DNA of 64,000 nt from Nitrospira defluvii (GTDB lineage Bacteria; Nitrospirota; Nitrospiria; Nitrospirales; Nitrospiraceae): the NCBI RefSeq assembly GCF_905220995.1, contig NZ_CAJNBJ010000001.1:1178001-1242000 (forward strand). Reading direction: 5' to 3'. This document shows positions 33,381 through 41,954 of the stretch, piece after piece (within the stretch, counting starts at the first letter, position 1; each line of letters begins with the position of its first letter). A program made the translations under genes and the position numbers. The notes under the pieces were generated by a model. It was given only the letters and a program-made list of their open reading frames with translations, did not search any database and was not told the origin of the DNA.

Positions 33381-34493
33381 TTAGGCCGTGCGTGCCTGCG
33401 GAGGGCTGGCGGGAGCTGGGCGGTGAGTCTTTACATTTGATTGCGCCATAAACGGAAGTAAGTGTTCCTGCGCCTCGACGGTCGTGAGCGCGTTGCACAG
33501 GTGCGTCAGCCGTTCAGCGGTCATCCAAGGCAGATTCGAAAGGGCTTCGGCGGCCCGATAACATACCCACCAATGCTCATCATCCAGGAGCGCGATGAGC
33601 CGCACTTCATCTTCTTCGACTCCGACCTTGCCCAACGCCGATGCCGCTTGAAGTCGAACAAACCATGTGGGATGGGAGAGATGTGCGCGAATCATCGTCA
33701 CATCTCGCGGGTCGCTGCATTCTCCAAAGAGGAACAGGCAGGCGGCCAGCACGTCATCAGACGGTGCTCCCTTTTGGAGCAACGCTCTGAGCGGCGGAAG
33801 TGCGTGCTGGCTCTGGGTGGCCGCAAGATGGCGGATGAGGCGAGCGCCGATTTCCGGGTTGGCCTCACAGGCGGCCTTTGCGATGGCGTCGGCAGCGATG
33901 TCCGCACCGGCCGGTTCGAACATGGCGACCACCTTGAGGGGTGACCAATCGCTACGGCGACTGATGACGGGAATTAAGAGAGGGATCGCCGCCTTCGCGT
34001 CGATGTGCAGCAGCGCTTTGGCGGCGACTAAGGAGACAAAAGCGTTGTCCGCCTGCAACATCGCGGCAAGCTCATTCCAGATTGATCGTTCCTGCAGGTG
34101 ACCAAGCGTCACGACGGCCAGCAATCGGCGGCGGAGCAGTCTGGCGTGGAGGAGTTGTTTCGCGAACTGGTCCGTCCCTGTTCGTCTGGCGAGTTTCTTC
34201 AGATTTGTGCGTGCCTCCCCGCGGATGGACTCATAGCAATGGTTCCAGAGATAGAGCAGTACGAGGTGGTCGCGGGTGGTGAGCGGGGGAAGCGAGTCCG
34301 GCACCTCGACGACACATTGGGCGAGTAACGGCCGCCAGGTTTCGGTGACGGCGCGGCGGCGTCGGTCTTTATTGCGGCGAATGAACCGGAGCAGGAGAAT
34401 CCCCAGCAGGAGCAACAGCACGGCCGAATAAATGGAGATTGCGGCGATGCTGCCGATGCGAAGGGTCAGGTTTGACTGGTCGAGGGCCAGCAC
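33381..34493 (-). CDS. Membrane-anchored HEAT-repeat protein
   Basis: A 370-residue protein starting at GTG 34493, supported by GGGAGGAG six bases upstream. Residues 12-38 form one membrane helix followed by an Arg/Lys-rich stretch (RNKDRRRRAV), giving a cytoplasmic domain. That domain consists of about seven HEAT-like helix pairs, for example LVAAKALLHIDAKAAIPLLIP and FVRLQAASALGKVGVEEDEV. It may be a scaffold for complex assembly. It sits between the deacetylase gene and response-regulator genes, with 22 bases to the regulator gene, so it may be co-transcribed with the phosphorelay set. Confidence 0.7.
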   Translation of the reverse strand: MLALDQSNLTLRIGSIAAISIYSAVLLLLLGILLLRFIRRNKDRRRRAVTETWRPLLAQCVVEVPDSLPPLTTRDHLVLLYLWNHCYESIRGEARTNLKKLARRTGTDQFAKQLLHARLLRRRLLAVVTLGHLQERSIWNELAAMLQADNAFVSLVAAKALLHIDAKAAIPLLIPVISRRSDWSPLKVVAMFEPAGADIAADAIAKAACEANPEIGARLIRHLAATQSQHALPPLRALLQKGAPSDDVLAACLFLFGECSDPRDVTMIRAHLSHPTWFVRLQAASALGKVGVEEDEVRLIALLDDEHWWVCYRAAEALSNLPWMTAERLTHLCNALTTVEAQEHLLPFMAQSNVKTHRPAPASPPQARTA

Positions 34494-34515
34494 GCGACTC
34501 CTCCCGGTGGGTCGC

Positions 34516-34911
34516 TCAGGCCGCCTGACTGACGAACCGCTTCAGTCGACTGGTCAGTTCGCGTGGGTTGAACGGCTTGACCATATAATCGTTGGCGCCG
34601 TTCTCCAAGGCACGCTTGATGTCATGCTCGCTCCCGTCGGCCGTCAGCATGACGATCGGCACCGTTCCCCAGCCCTCGCGCGCTCTCAGATAGGTCAACA
34701 CTTGCAGTCCGCTCAGAAACGGAAGCATCACATCCAGCAGCACAATGTCCGGGGGTGCCATGGTATCGGCGAGTTCCTGCGCCTGTCGGCCGTCTTTGGC
34801 GTGGATGACCTGATAACTCGCCCGTTCCAAAAGAAACGTCAGCAAGCTCGCCGTGTCTTCCTCATCTTCCACCATGAGCACTCTGGGTTTGGGACTTGCG
34901 GGGCTTTCCAT
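34516..34911 (-). CDS. Single-domain response regulator
   Basis: A 131-residue REC domain with no output region. The acidic pair is in VEDEED (about residues 15-19), the phospho-acceptor is Asp60 (LLDVMLP), the switch Thr lies in MLTADG, and the conserved Lys is in MVKPFNP. AAGGAG precedes the ATG. It is likely a relay or CheY-like component. It lies between the HEAT-repeat gene and the Hpt/GAF-PAS-REC pair in the same direction, and 22 bases before the HEAT gene, suggesting one signalling unit. Confidence 0.88.
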   Translation of the reverse strand: MESPASPKPRVLMVEDEEDTASLLTFLLERASYQVIHAKDGRQAQELADTMAPPDIVLLDVMLPFLSGLQVLTYLRAREGWGTVPIVMLTADGSEHDIKRALENGANDYMVKPFNPRELTSRLKRFVSQAA

Positions 34912-35130
34912 GCACGCGCTCCTTCGGTGTCGAAGAGTGAGGGGCTGAAGCTTCAGATGCCCCTAGTCCGGACGAGTTCATTCTTTTGTAGCACGGATTC
35001 CTACAAACACACGAAAACTTCTTCATTTTCGCCCTTGGCACGAAATGCCCAGGCGAGCGGTTGGTGCCGGTTAGGGCTCAGCAGCCGGCCTTCGATGGAT
35101 CATGTGCCTGGGGGAGACTGTGCACTCCGG

Positions 35131-35466
35131 CTACTCATAGGTAATCTCCACGCGTTCAAGATACGATGCCAGGGTCGCAAGAGCTTTGCGAATCGATGAT
35201 TCATCGGCGGCCTTGGCCGCCTCTTCCACGTGAGCTGCGATGGTGGTCATGACGTGAAAGCCATAACTGCCGCTGACCCCTTTCATACCGTGGGCGACCC
35301 GCTTGATCGTGTCGAAGTCGTGTGCGGAGACGGCCTCAGTCATCACCGTGATTTCTTTATGCCGATTGGCCATGAATTTGGGAATCAATGGCTCGAATGA
35401 CGAGTCCACCAGCACCACAATCGGTCCGGCTCCGACGTCGGACATCGCGGGTGTCATCTCGCTCAC
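35131..35466 (-). CDS. Hpt (histidine phosphotransfer) domain protein
   Basis: GTG 35466 overlaps the stop of the upstream gene by four bases and has GGAGGCGGCCCT before it; a longer frame would lie in that gene. The 111-residue product is a helical Hpt domain whose AHGMKGVSGSYGF carries the phospho-accepting His59. It can pass phosphate between REC domains. Tight coupling to the GAF-PAS-REC gene and the nearby single REC suggests a small phosphorelay. No histidine-kinase catalytic domain is encoded in the window. Confidence 0.85.
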   Translation of the reverse strand: MSEMTPAMSDVGAGPIVVLVDSSFEPLIPKFMANRHKEITVMTEAVSAHDFDTIKRVAHGMKGVSGSYGFHVMTTIAAHVEEAAKAADESSIRKALATLASYLERVEITYE

Positions 35467-36845
35467 AGGGCCGCCTCCTTTGTCCGGACGATCACATGCT
35501 GCTGAATGGCCTCCAGCAGCGTGTGTTTTTTGATGGGTTTGGTCAGATGTGCGGTAAAGCCGACGGCCTGGGCTTTCTCGATGTCTTCCGTCAAACCATT
35601 GCCGGTCAGGGCGATAATCGGTGTCGCGTCGCGTCCCTGCTCCGCTTCCCATGCCCTGATGCTGTGTACCGCCTCGTAGCCGTCCATGACCGGCATCTGA
35701 ACATCCATCAGGACCAGGTCGTATTGGCCGGCTTGAAACTTCTTCACCCCCACGGCACCGTTTTCAGCCAGATCGAAGCGGTAGGGCAAGGCTTTCAATA
35801 AGAACGTGATCAGGACTCGATTGTCTTCCATGTCTTCGACCAGCAGGATGTGAAGGGGATAGGGATCAGAAGGGGCGGACCGATCCGGCATCGGTTGTTG
35901 CGCGGGTCGAGCACCCTCCGGGGAGCGCAGCGTGTTTTCCACCGTGATCAGGAGCCGTTTGCGGCTGATCCAGAGAAGCCAGTTGCTCCGGCGGTCCTGG
36001 TCGGGGAAGAGGGCCAGTGAGACCTGTGTGGTGATCGGTGCACCGTCCCTCCCGCGGCCGATGGTCTCTCCCTGCCAGCGGCCCTTCTCCTTCAGGAGTG
36101 GGAACACCATGGTGTCGATCTTGGCGATTTCGGCAGCGGTGTAGAGTTCCCTCCACGATTTTCCGATGAGCGCGGTCGGTTCATACCCGTGCTGTGCAGC
36201 ATGCGCGCGGTTCATATAGGTATAGCGACCTGTCTCGTCGAGGAAGGCGATTCCGTCGAGTGCCTGCTCGGCAGCAAAGAGAAATGTCGATCGCAGCGAG
36301 TCTGCCTGTTCAAGTTTGGCCACGTGAGTCGCGAGTTGCCGATTGCGCAATCGCAGCTCGAATTGGGCGACCACTTGGCGACCGAGCACCATCAGGGCTT
36401 TTTTATGTTGCGCAGAGAGCCGTTTCGGAACCCGATCGATGACACAGAGCGTTCCGAGGGCATGCCCATCCCGGTCGATGAGGGGTACCCCGGCATAAAA
36501 TCGAATGTGCGGTTCCCCCGTCACCAGCGGATTGGTCGCGAAGCGTACATCTCCTAGCGCGTCCGGCACCTCGAACATATCTCGCTGCAAGATGGCGTGC
36601 GCACAAAAGGCGATATCGCGCGAGGTCTGGCAGACTCCCACGCCAGTCTTGGCTTTGAACCATTGACGGAGGGGATCAATCAGACTGATCAACGCGATCG
36701 GCACCTGGCAGATCTGTGCGGCCAACTGCACGAGCTCGTCAAACGGCGTTTCTGGTTCTGTGTCGAGGAGCTCATACCTTCTTAGGGCCTCGACCCGCTG
36801 TGCTTCATGGTCAGGATAGGGTGCGATCAAGGGCGTCTCCGCCAT
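35463..36845 (-). CDS. GAF-PAS-REC sensory protein without a kinase domain
   Basis: A 460-residue cytoplasmic protein. Residues about 25-175 are a GAF domain (FDELVQLAAQICQVPIALISL and AGVPLIDRDGHALGTLCVID). Residues about 185-300 are a PAS domain (LDGIAFLDETGRYTYMNRAHAAQHGY). The C-terminal REC has phospho-acceptor Asp381 in LVLMDVQMP and Lys in LTKPIKK. Between PAS and REC there is no HisKA or HATPase sequence, so it cannot autophosphorylate on His; phosphate must come from elsewhere. Its stop overlaps the Hpt start. It probably links an internal cue to the adjacent phosphorelay. Confidence 0.87.
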   Translation of the reverse strand: MAETPLIAPYPDHEAQRVEALRRYELLDTEPETPFDELVQLAAQICQVPIALISLIDPLRQWFKAKTGVGVCQTSRDIAFCAHAILQRDMFEVPDALGDVRFATNPLVTGEPHIRFYAGVPLIDRDGHALGTLCVIDRVPKRLSAQHKKALMVLGRQVVAQFELRLRNRQLATHVAKLEQADSLRSTFLFAAEQALDGIAFLDETGRYTYMNRAHAAQHGYEPTALIGKSWRELYTAAEIAKIDTMVFPLLKEKGRWQGETIGRGRDGAPITTQVSLALFPDQDRRSNWLLWISRKRLLITVENTLRSPEGARPAQQPMPDRSAPSDPYPLHILLVEDMEDNRVLITFLLKALPYRFDLAENGAVGVKKFQAGQYDLVLMDVQMPVMDGYEAVHSIRAWEAEQGRDATPIIALTGNGLTEDIEKAQAVGFTAHLTKPIKKHTLLEAIQQHVIVRTKEAAL

Positions 36846-37181
36846 AAGGCGTGCGTGGGAATGCTGTTGTCGATGTGTCCGGCGAAACCGTCTTTCCCCG
36901 TTTTCTCTTTATCGGACATGCGCGACTGACCTTAAGGCAGGGTGGGGCGTAGCGATGTGGCAGGCCGTTCAGGGCCGGACGCTTTGATGCGAGGAGGATC
37001 AGAAATGCTCTGCGGCGCCGTACAGATCTGGCACAGGGAATATTTTCAAGGTGTTGGGGGGCAGCGCGTCGAGTGGTTGATATGAGCAAAATTCTGGATG
37101 AGACTTGAGGCTCCCGCCCATGCGTGGTATGTAAAAGATTGCCTCCAGGCACAGAGGCCGCGCCTGCTTCACACATTCAGG
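36846..37181. other. Intergenic region between divergent genes
   Basis: About 336 bases between the GAF-PAS-REC gene (leftward) and a lipoprotein gene (rightward). It must hold both promoters, but no -10/-35 pair or operator stands out. A frame open from 37098 in phase with the lipoprotein gene is not protein-like. Confidence 0.4.
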
Positions 37182-37676
37182 ATGAACCGCATGACACACC
37201 ACCCGTTATCTCTACTCTCACTCGCGCTCAGCTTGGTGCTGGTACAGGCCTGCAGTCACACGCCTCGGCCGCATGAAGCTGTCTGGGTCGAACCGGCGGT
37301 GGGAGAAATCTCCTTACACCGCGGGGAGAACGCGGTGCTTGCCGGCGAGTGGGAATATGAAGAAGGCGGCATGGTGGTGCCGTTAAAGTTGGATCGATTC
37401 GGCAACGGCTCGTATGATTTTAAGGACGGACGGTTTCGGACCGATGTGCTTTCCGATCACCGGTGGGCAGGGGCTTGGGCTCAGCAGGAAAATGATCGTG
37501 AAGGTGGATTTGAAATTACCCTGTCGCCGGACTTTTCAGAAGGCGACGGCCGCTGGTGGTACACCCGGATTGAAGAAGACCATGCCCCGACCAAAGCCGG
37601 TGGGCGTTTCCACGTGGTGAAGGTGCAATCGATGGCAGAGCATCATCCAGGGCCTGCCGAACACGTGCCTCAATAG
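37182..37676 (+). CDS. Lipoprotein of unknown function
   Basis: A 164-residue product from ATG 37182 (ATG 37191, with AGGA nine bases upstream, is an alternative). The signal peptide ends in the lipobox VQAC (Cys at about residue 24). The mature part begins HTPRPHEAVWVEP and has a beta-rich domain with HRGENAVLAGEWEYEEGGMVVPLKL and later REGGFEITLSPDF. Many Trp and acidic residues suggest a small beta-sandwich or lipocalin-like fold, but I recognise no family. It converges with the dehydrogenase gene three bases after its stop. Confidence 0.65.
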   Translation: MNRMTHHPLSLLSLALSLVLVQACSHTPRPHEAVWVEPAVGEISLHRGENAVLAGEWEYEEGGMVVPLKLDRFGNGSYDFKDGRFRTDVLSDHRWAGAWAQQENDREGGFEITLSPDFSEGDGRWWYTRIEEDHAPTKAGGRFHVVKVQSMAEHHPGPAEHVPQ

Positions 37677-37679
37677 CCC

Positions 37680-38555
37680 TTATCTGTTGTGCCCTTCCTC
37701 CGGATCCACTCGCTCATACAGTGCGGAATAGTCCACCTCTCCCAAACCATGGGCGATCGTGTCGGTGAGCAGCGATCGCACTCCCTGAAGCCCGTCCGTT
37801 GAGAGACGCGCCTGTTCGGCCGCTGCCAAAAACAAATCGACATCTTTGAGGAGATGCCGGGTTGAGAAGTTCGGCTGTTCGTACTGTCGCTTCGCCAGTC
37901 GCGGGAGTTTCTTGTCGAACATCGGGGCATACAGGGCGCTTTTTCGTAGGATGTCCATGAAGGTGTCCCGATCAACACCGCCTTCGCGAATCAGTCCGAA
38001 GCTGAGGGCGAAGGCAGCCATCTCTGTGGCGATCAGCTGATTGAGCGCGAGTTTCATGACGGCGGCTTTTCCCACCGGCCCGATCAGGCGCACATCTGCC
38101 CCCAAGATCTGAAGCAACGGCGTCCATTCGGCATAGTACTCCGGCATCCCGCCGACCATGATCAGCAGCGTGCCTGCCTTGGCCTCCGTGATGCTCCCAA
38201 GGACCGGCGCCTCGAGGTAGCGACCGCCAAGCCGCGTGACCTCTGCGTCAATCGAGCGGCTTTCCGACGGCCCGATCGTCCCCATCTGGATCACCATACG
38301 CCCGTTGATCTCGGCACTCGTACAGGGATCAAACAGAACGGCATGGATGGCGGCTGCGTCCGCCAGCAGGAGTAAGACCACCTGTGCCTTGGACATGGCT
38401 GCTGAGGCAGTCGGCGCGATACGGATGCCGCGTTGCCGGAGGGCATGGGTCTTCTCGACGGAACGGTTATAGACCGAGAGGGAATGCCCCGCGGCATGCA
38501 GCCGCTCCGCGACCGCCTCGCCCAACAATCCTGTCCCCAGCAGCGCGACCTTCAT
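37680..38555 (-). CDS. NAD(P)-dependent beta-hydroxyacid dehydrogenase family protein
   Basis: A 291-residue cytoplasmic enzyme of the 3-hydroxyisobutyrate dehydrogenase/GLYR1 family. The Rossmann motif GTGLLGEAVAERL is at residues 7-19, followed by VYNRSVEKTHAL. The substrate signature reads YLEAPVLGSITEAKAG in this protein, and the catalytic Lys is in GKAAVMKLALNQLIA. Length is normal. The family reduces or oxidises small 3-hydroxyacids such as tartronate semialdehyde or succinic semialdehyde; the actual substrate is unknown. A family B repeat lies 66 bases upstream of its start. Confidence 0.85.
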   Translation of the reverse strand: MKVALLGTGLLGEAVAERLHAAGHSLSVYNRSVEKTHALRQRGIRIAPTASAAMSKAQVVLLLLADAAAIHAVLFDPCTSAEINGRMVIQMGTIGPSESRSIDAEVTRLGGRYLEAPVLGSITEAKAGTLLIMVGGMPEYYAEWTPLLQILGADVRLIGPVGKAAVMKLALNQLIATEMAAFALSFGLIREGGVDRDTFMDILRKSALYAPMFDKKLPRLAKRQYEQPNFSTRHLLKDVDLFLAAAEQARLSTDGLQGVRSLLTDTIAHGLGEVDYSALYERVDPEEGHNR

Positions 38556-38621
38556 GACACACCTCCAAGGATGGTGACGCGAGCCGGCATGGTACAGAGA
38601 AGTGGCGGGGATGAAAAGGGC

Positions 38622-38815
38622 TAGCCCGGATTATTCATGACGATTCGTCGCGAACTCGCCAAGCCGCGTCGTGAGACCGGCGTGCGGAGCCGTGAGGGCC
38701 CGAGGTGTACTCGTGCAGTGCGTCGAGGGGCCGAGAGGCGAGCCCGTCGGCCGCAGGCTTGTCGGAACAGCGGATCGGTGAGTGCAGCAGAAGTGTTCAT
38801 CAATAATGTGGGTTA
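38622..38815 (-). repeat. Family B inverted-repeat element, copy 2
   Basis: Ends TAGCCCGGATTATTCATGAC and GTTCATCAATAATGTGGGTT are inverted repeats (roughly 14 of 18 paired). The last triplet, read leftward, is the TAA stop of the inositol-phosphatase-like gene. Inner arms (CGATTCGTCGCGAACTCGCC) match the right arm of copy 1. It fills most of the gap to the dehydrogenase start. No gene lies inside. Confidence 0.7.
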
Positions 38816-39625
38816 GGGTGTGGACGAACGAGTGCCGGCCTGTACGACGCTATGGCGGATGACCTGTGCGCGTACCGGTGCCGACAGGCTCGACCCGATC
38901 GCCAAGGTGCCCGACAGTCTCGGATCGGAACGGTTGAAGGCAAACGGCTGGCCGGTCGGGGTCGTGGCCTGTCCCCCGCTTTCCTCAATGAGGAGGACGC
39001 CGGCGGCAATGTCCCACTCGTTGCCGCCGTTGAGCGTGATGGCCGCATCGGCTTGTCCGGCTGCGACCAGCGCGAGGGCGTAGGCAATGGAACCGATGGG
39101 GCGGCATCGAACATGAGGTTCAAGGCCTTCAAATCGGCCGACTCGCAGTTCCCAGGGATTGACGAGCACAAGCGGCCGCTCGTCCGAGGCAAATGGAGGC
39201 AGCGCAGGCACGAAGACGCGCTCCATCCGGAAGCCGCCTCCACGTATGGCCGAGAAGAATTCACCGGTCGACGGATTGAAGATTACGGCGACGACCGGCG
39301 AGCCTTGTTCGACCAGGGCCACCGACAGGCAATATTCCGGCAGGCCGCGTACGAAGGCACGCGTGCCGTCGATCGGATCGACAATCCACACACGTGTTCT
39401 GCTCAGCCGTTCATCATTGTCAGTGGTTTCCTCCGACAGCCAGCCGTCGTCAGGAAAGGCGGCCGACAACCGGTCGTGCAGGATGCGATTGACGGCGAGG
39501 TCGGCGGAGGTCACCGGTGAATGGTCCGCCTTCGTGTACGTGTCAAAGCCGGCCGCCGAGAGGCGAAGCGCTTCTCGTCCGGCCTGCTGCATGGCCTCCG
39601 ACAGCAGGGCGAGTTCACGATCCAT
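38813..39625 (-). CDS. Inositol monophosphatase / 3'(2'),5'-bisphosphate nucleotidase family enzyme
   Basis: ATG 39625 with AGGAG about 10 bases upstream gives 270 residues; the longer frame to 39871 would overlap the divergent corA start. The family's metal sites are present: LSEETTD (first Glu), then WIVDPIDGTRAF, and near the C-terminus WDIAAGVLLIEESGG. This Mg-dependent phosphatase family includes SuhB and CysQ; the PVTSADLAVNRIL opening is CysQ-like, but assignment between inositol phosphate and PAP is not certain. Its stop codon is also the end of family B copy 2. Confidence 0.82.
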   Translation of the reverse strand: MDRELALLSEAMQQAGREALRLSAAGFDTYTKADHSPVTSADLAVNRILHDRLSAAFPDDGWLSEETTDNDERLSRTRVWIVDPIDGTRAFVRGLPEYCLSVALVEQGSPVVAVIFNPSTGEFFSAIRGGGFRMERVFVPALPPFASDERPLVLVNPWELRVGRFEGLEPHVRCRPIGSIAYALALVAAGQADAAITLNGGNEWDIAAGVLLIEESGGQATTPTGQPFAFNRSDPRLSGTLAIGSSLSAPVRAQVIRHSVVQAGTRSSTP

Positions 39626-39773
39626 GGTGCTACAGCTCCTGTCCATGAGTGCGAAGGAACGGAGTCGGTCCCTTTGTTCACCGTACCAGGTCTTCGTGCC
39701 GGAACAAAGTCCTGACTGGTTTGGTGCCGGAGGTGGGGCTTGACCAGCACAATGCTTCCGCGTACAAGCTGCG

Positions 39774-40838
39774 ATGACGATGAAATTGAAGCACAAACAT
39801 TCCCGTAAGGCGGGACTGCCGCCTGGTACGCTGGTCCACATCGGCGAGAAAAAGTCGGACGCCGTCACCATTACCGTCTATGAGTATGGCGAAGGTCAGT
39901 TCCAGGAGCGATCGGTGGCCAAGCCGGACGAGGTCATCTTGACGGGTGAGCCGACTGTTCGCTGGGTCGACGTTGGGGGCATCCATAAGATGGAGGTGCT
40001 GGAGACGTTCGGGAAAATGTTCGGCCTCCACCCGCTGCTGCTGGAAGATATCGCGAATACCGACCAACGTCCAAAACTCGACGACTACGGCACCTACGGC
40101 TATGTGGTGTTGAAGATGCTCTACGAGGGGCAGCACGAAGGCGACATCAATGTTGAGCAGGTCAGCCTGGTGTTCGGGGAAAATTATGTGCTGTCGTTTC
40201 AGGAAAACGGCGGCGATGTGTTTCAAGGCGTGAAGGAACGGCTGCGGAACGGCAAAGGGCGTTTACGCCATGCGGGCGCCGACTATCTCCTGTATGCGCT
40301 GATGGATTCGATCGTGGATCGCTATTTCGTCATCCTGGAAAGCCTGGGAGAAAAAATCGAGCTGCTGCAGGATGTGTGTGTGACCAATCCCGGCCCGGAA
40401 ACCCTGCGGGATATCCACGCCCTCAAACGGCAGCTCCTGTACTTCCGACGCTCGGTCTGGCCGTTGCGCGACCTGATGAACAACCTCTCGCGGTCGGATG
40501 GTCAGTTTTTGCAGGGCTCTACCAAGGTCTTTTTTCGCGATGTCTACGATCACATCATTCAGATCGGCGACACGGTCGAGACGCTGCGGGAAATGGTGTC
40601 GTCGATGATGGAAGTCTATTTGTCGAGCGTCAGCTACCGGCTGAACGGTGTCATGAAAGTGCTCACGATCATTACGACGATTTTTATGCCGCTCAGTTTT
40701 ATTGCCAGCATCTACGGCATGAATTTCGAGCATATGCCGGAACTGAAATCCCCTTGGGGTTATCCGGCGGTGTTGGGCGTCATGGCCGCGACAGGGTTGG
40801 CGATGTTGTACTTCTTCAAACAGAAGAAGTGGCTCTGA
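39774..40838 (+). CDS. corA: CorA-type magnesium/cobalt transporter
   Basis: A 354-residue inner-membrane channel. The large N-terminal domain includes VRWVDVGGIHKMEVLETFG and FGLHPLLLEDIANTDQRPK, and long helices follow (RRSVWPLRDLMNNLSR). The C-terminus has two membrane helices. The signature YGMNF lies after the first (FIASIYGMNFEHMPE), and a Lys-rich end (KQKKWL) closes the protein. Homologues form pentameric Mg2+ channels. Start at ATG 39774 (a second ATG is at 39780); no strong ribosome site is seen. It is divergent from the phosphatase gene and convergent with a small membrane protein. Confidence 0.93.
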   Translation: MTMKLKHKHSRKAGLPPGTLVHIGEKKSDAVTITVYEYGEGQFQERSVAKPDEVILTGEPTVRWVDVGGIHKMEVLETFGKMFGLHPLLLEDIANTDQRPKLDDYGTYGYVVLKMLYEGQHEGDINVEQVSLVFGENYVLSFQENGGDVFQGVKERLRNGKGRLRHAGADYLLYALMDSIVDRYFVILESLGEKIELLQDVCVTNPGPETLRDIHALKRQLLYFRRSVWPLRDLMNNLSRSDGQFLQGSTKVFFRDVYDHIIQIGDTVETLREMVSSMMEVYLSSVSYRLNGVMKVLTIITTIFMPLSFIASIYGMNFEHMPELKSPWGYPAVLGVMAATGLAMLYFFKQKKWL

Positions 40839-40846
40839 CTGGCGGG

Positions 40847-41236
40847 TCAGTCTAAGACCTCGACACGATCCACGAAGTAGGGCGTTTCACCGAAACAGGT
40901 GGTGGGAATATAGCGAAACTCCTTGTAGTGCAGGATGACTCGCTTACCCATCTGCCCGTCGAGCTTCTTCGCCACATTCTCATCCCACACCGTGAAGTTC
41001 CAGAGCACCGGGGCGACGCCGGGGACGGTCGTCATCGCCAGCTCACCTTCCTGTGTCTTGCAAAACCACCCCTTCCGGGACAGTTTCTGCAGGTAACCGG
41101 CGCGATCCCCGTCCGAGTAGCTCCAATTAAAGACGACCAGGAGATAGGCTGCGCCGCCGAACAACAACAACGTGAAGAGAAGTTTGGGTCTCCAGAGCCA
41201 GGCCACAGGAAACAGAAGGGTTTCCCACCACGTCAT
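40847..41236 (-). CDS. Conserved hypothetical protein with one membrane helix
   Basis: A 129-residue protein: one N-terminal membrane segment (residues 15-37) and an extracytoplasmic domain of about 90 residues. YSDGDRAGYLQKLSRKGWFCKTQEGEL is a pattern found in a broad family of uncharacterised bacterial proteins. TVWDENVAKKLDG and GKRVILHYKEFRYIPTTCFGET complete it. Two Cys residues (in WFCKT and TTCFG) could pair. It is 19 bases downstream of leuD on the same strand and may be read through from the leuCD promoter, but no link to leucine synthesis is known. Confidence 0.7.
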   Translation of the reverse strand: MTWWETLLFPVAWLWRPKLLFTLLLFGGAAYLLVVFNWSYSDGDRAGYLQKLSRKGWFCKTQEGELAMTTVPGVAPVLWNFTVWDENVAKKLDGQMGKRVILHYKEFRYIPTTCFGETPYFVDRVEVLD

Positions 41237-41255
41237 AGGACTCCTTTTCTGACGG

Positions 41256-41876
41256 TTACCTCACGTCTTGAAACAACCAGGGGGCTTGTGTGCGGCGGCG
41301 TTGTTCGTACGCTCCGATCTGGGCCGCGTGCTGCAGCGTCAAGCCGATCGCATCCAATCCGCGATACAGACAGTCTTTTCGAAAGGGGTCGATCTCGAAG
41401 TGATAGGTAGTGCCCTCAGGCGTCGTCACCTGCTGCGCCGCCAGGTCGATGGTCAATCGGTAGCCGTCATGCGCCGCCACGCCGTCGAAGAGGGCTTGAA
41501 TCTCTGAGCCTTGCAGGACCACCGGAAGAATGCCGTTCTGGAAACAGTTGTTGTAAAAAATGTCGGCGAAGCTAGGCGCGAGAATACACCGGAATCCCTG
41601 GTCGAGCAGCGCCCAGGGAGCATGTTCACGCGAGGAGCCGCAGCCGAAGTTATCCCGCGTCAGCAGAATCGAGGCCTGTTGATAGTGCGGCTGGTTCAGG
41701 AAGAACTCAGGATCCTGCGATCCATCCTTCCGCCGCCGCCAATCGTAGAATAACCCTTCCCGCAACCCGGTGCGCTTGATCGTTTTCAAAAACTGTTTCG
41801 GAATGATCTGATCGGTATCGACGTTCAGCCGGTCCAACGGAGCGACCAGGCCGGTGAGTGTTGTGAATGCGTCCAT
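41256..41876 (-). CDS. leuD: 3-isopropylmalate dehydratase small subunit LeuD
   Basis: A 206-residue cytoplasmic subunit. The start region [26 protein letters not shown] and the central [20 protein letters not shown] are the standard swivelling-domain blocks of LeuD, together with [18 protein letters not shown]. It forms the heterodimer with LeuC that isomerises 2-isopropylmalate to 3-isopropylmalate in leucine synthesis. It follows leuC by 78 bases on the same strand. leuB is not in the window. Length is typical of bacterial proteins. Confidence 0.96.
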   Translation of the reverse strand: MDAFTTLTGLVAPLDRLNVDTDQIIPKQFLKTIKRTGLREGLFYDWRRRKDGSQDPEFFLNQPHYQQASILLTRDNFGCGSSREHAPWALLDQGFRCILAPSFADIFYNNCFQNGILPVVLQGSEIQALFDGVAAHDGYRLTIDLAAQQVTTPEGTTYHFEIDPFRKDCLYRGLDAIGLTLQHAAQIGAYEQRRRTQAPWLFQDVR

Positions 41877-41954
41877 GATTTGTCCTTTTGTGCTTCGTAT
41901 CGGCCGGCCGCTGTCATCAACGGACTCGGCCTCAGGATCGACATGCCTTCCCGC

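Noticed and set aside
34985-35007. TTTGTAG/CTACAAA hairpin as terminator
   Set aside because: Seven-base, AU-rich stem without a following U-tract on either strand; too weak to call.
35463-36845. Hybrid histidine kinase
   Set aside because: The GAF, PAS and REC domains are present but no H-box or ATPase motifs are found between PAS and REC.
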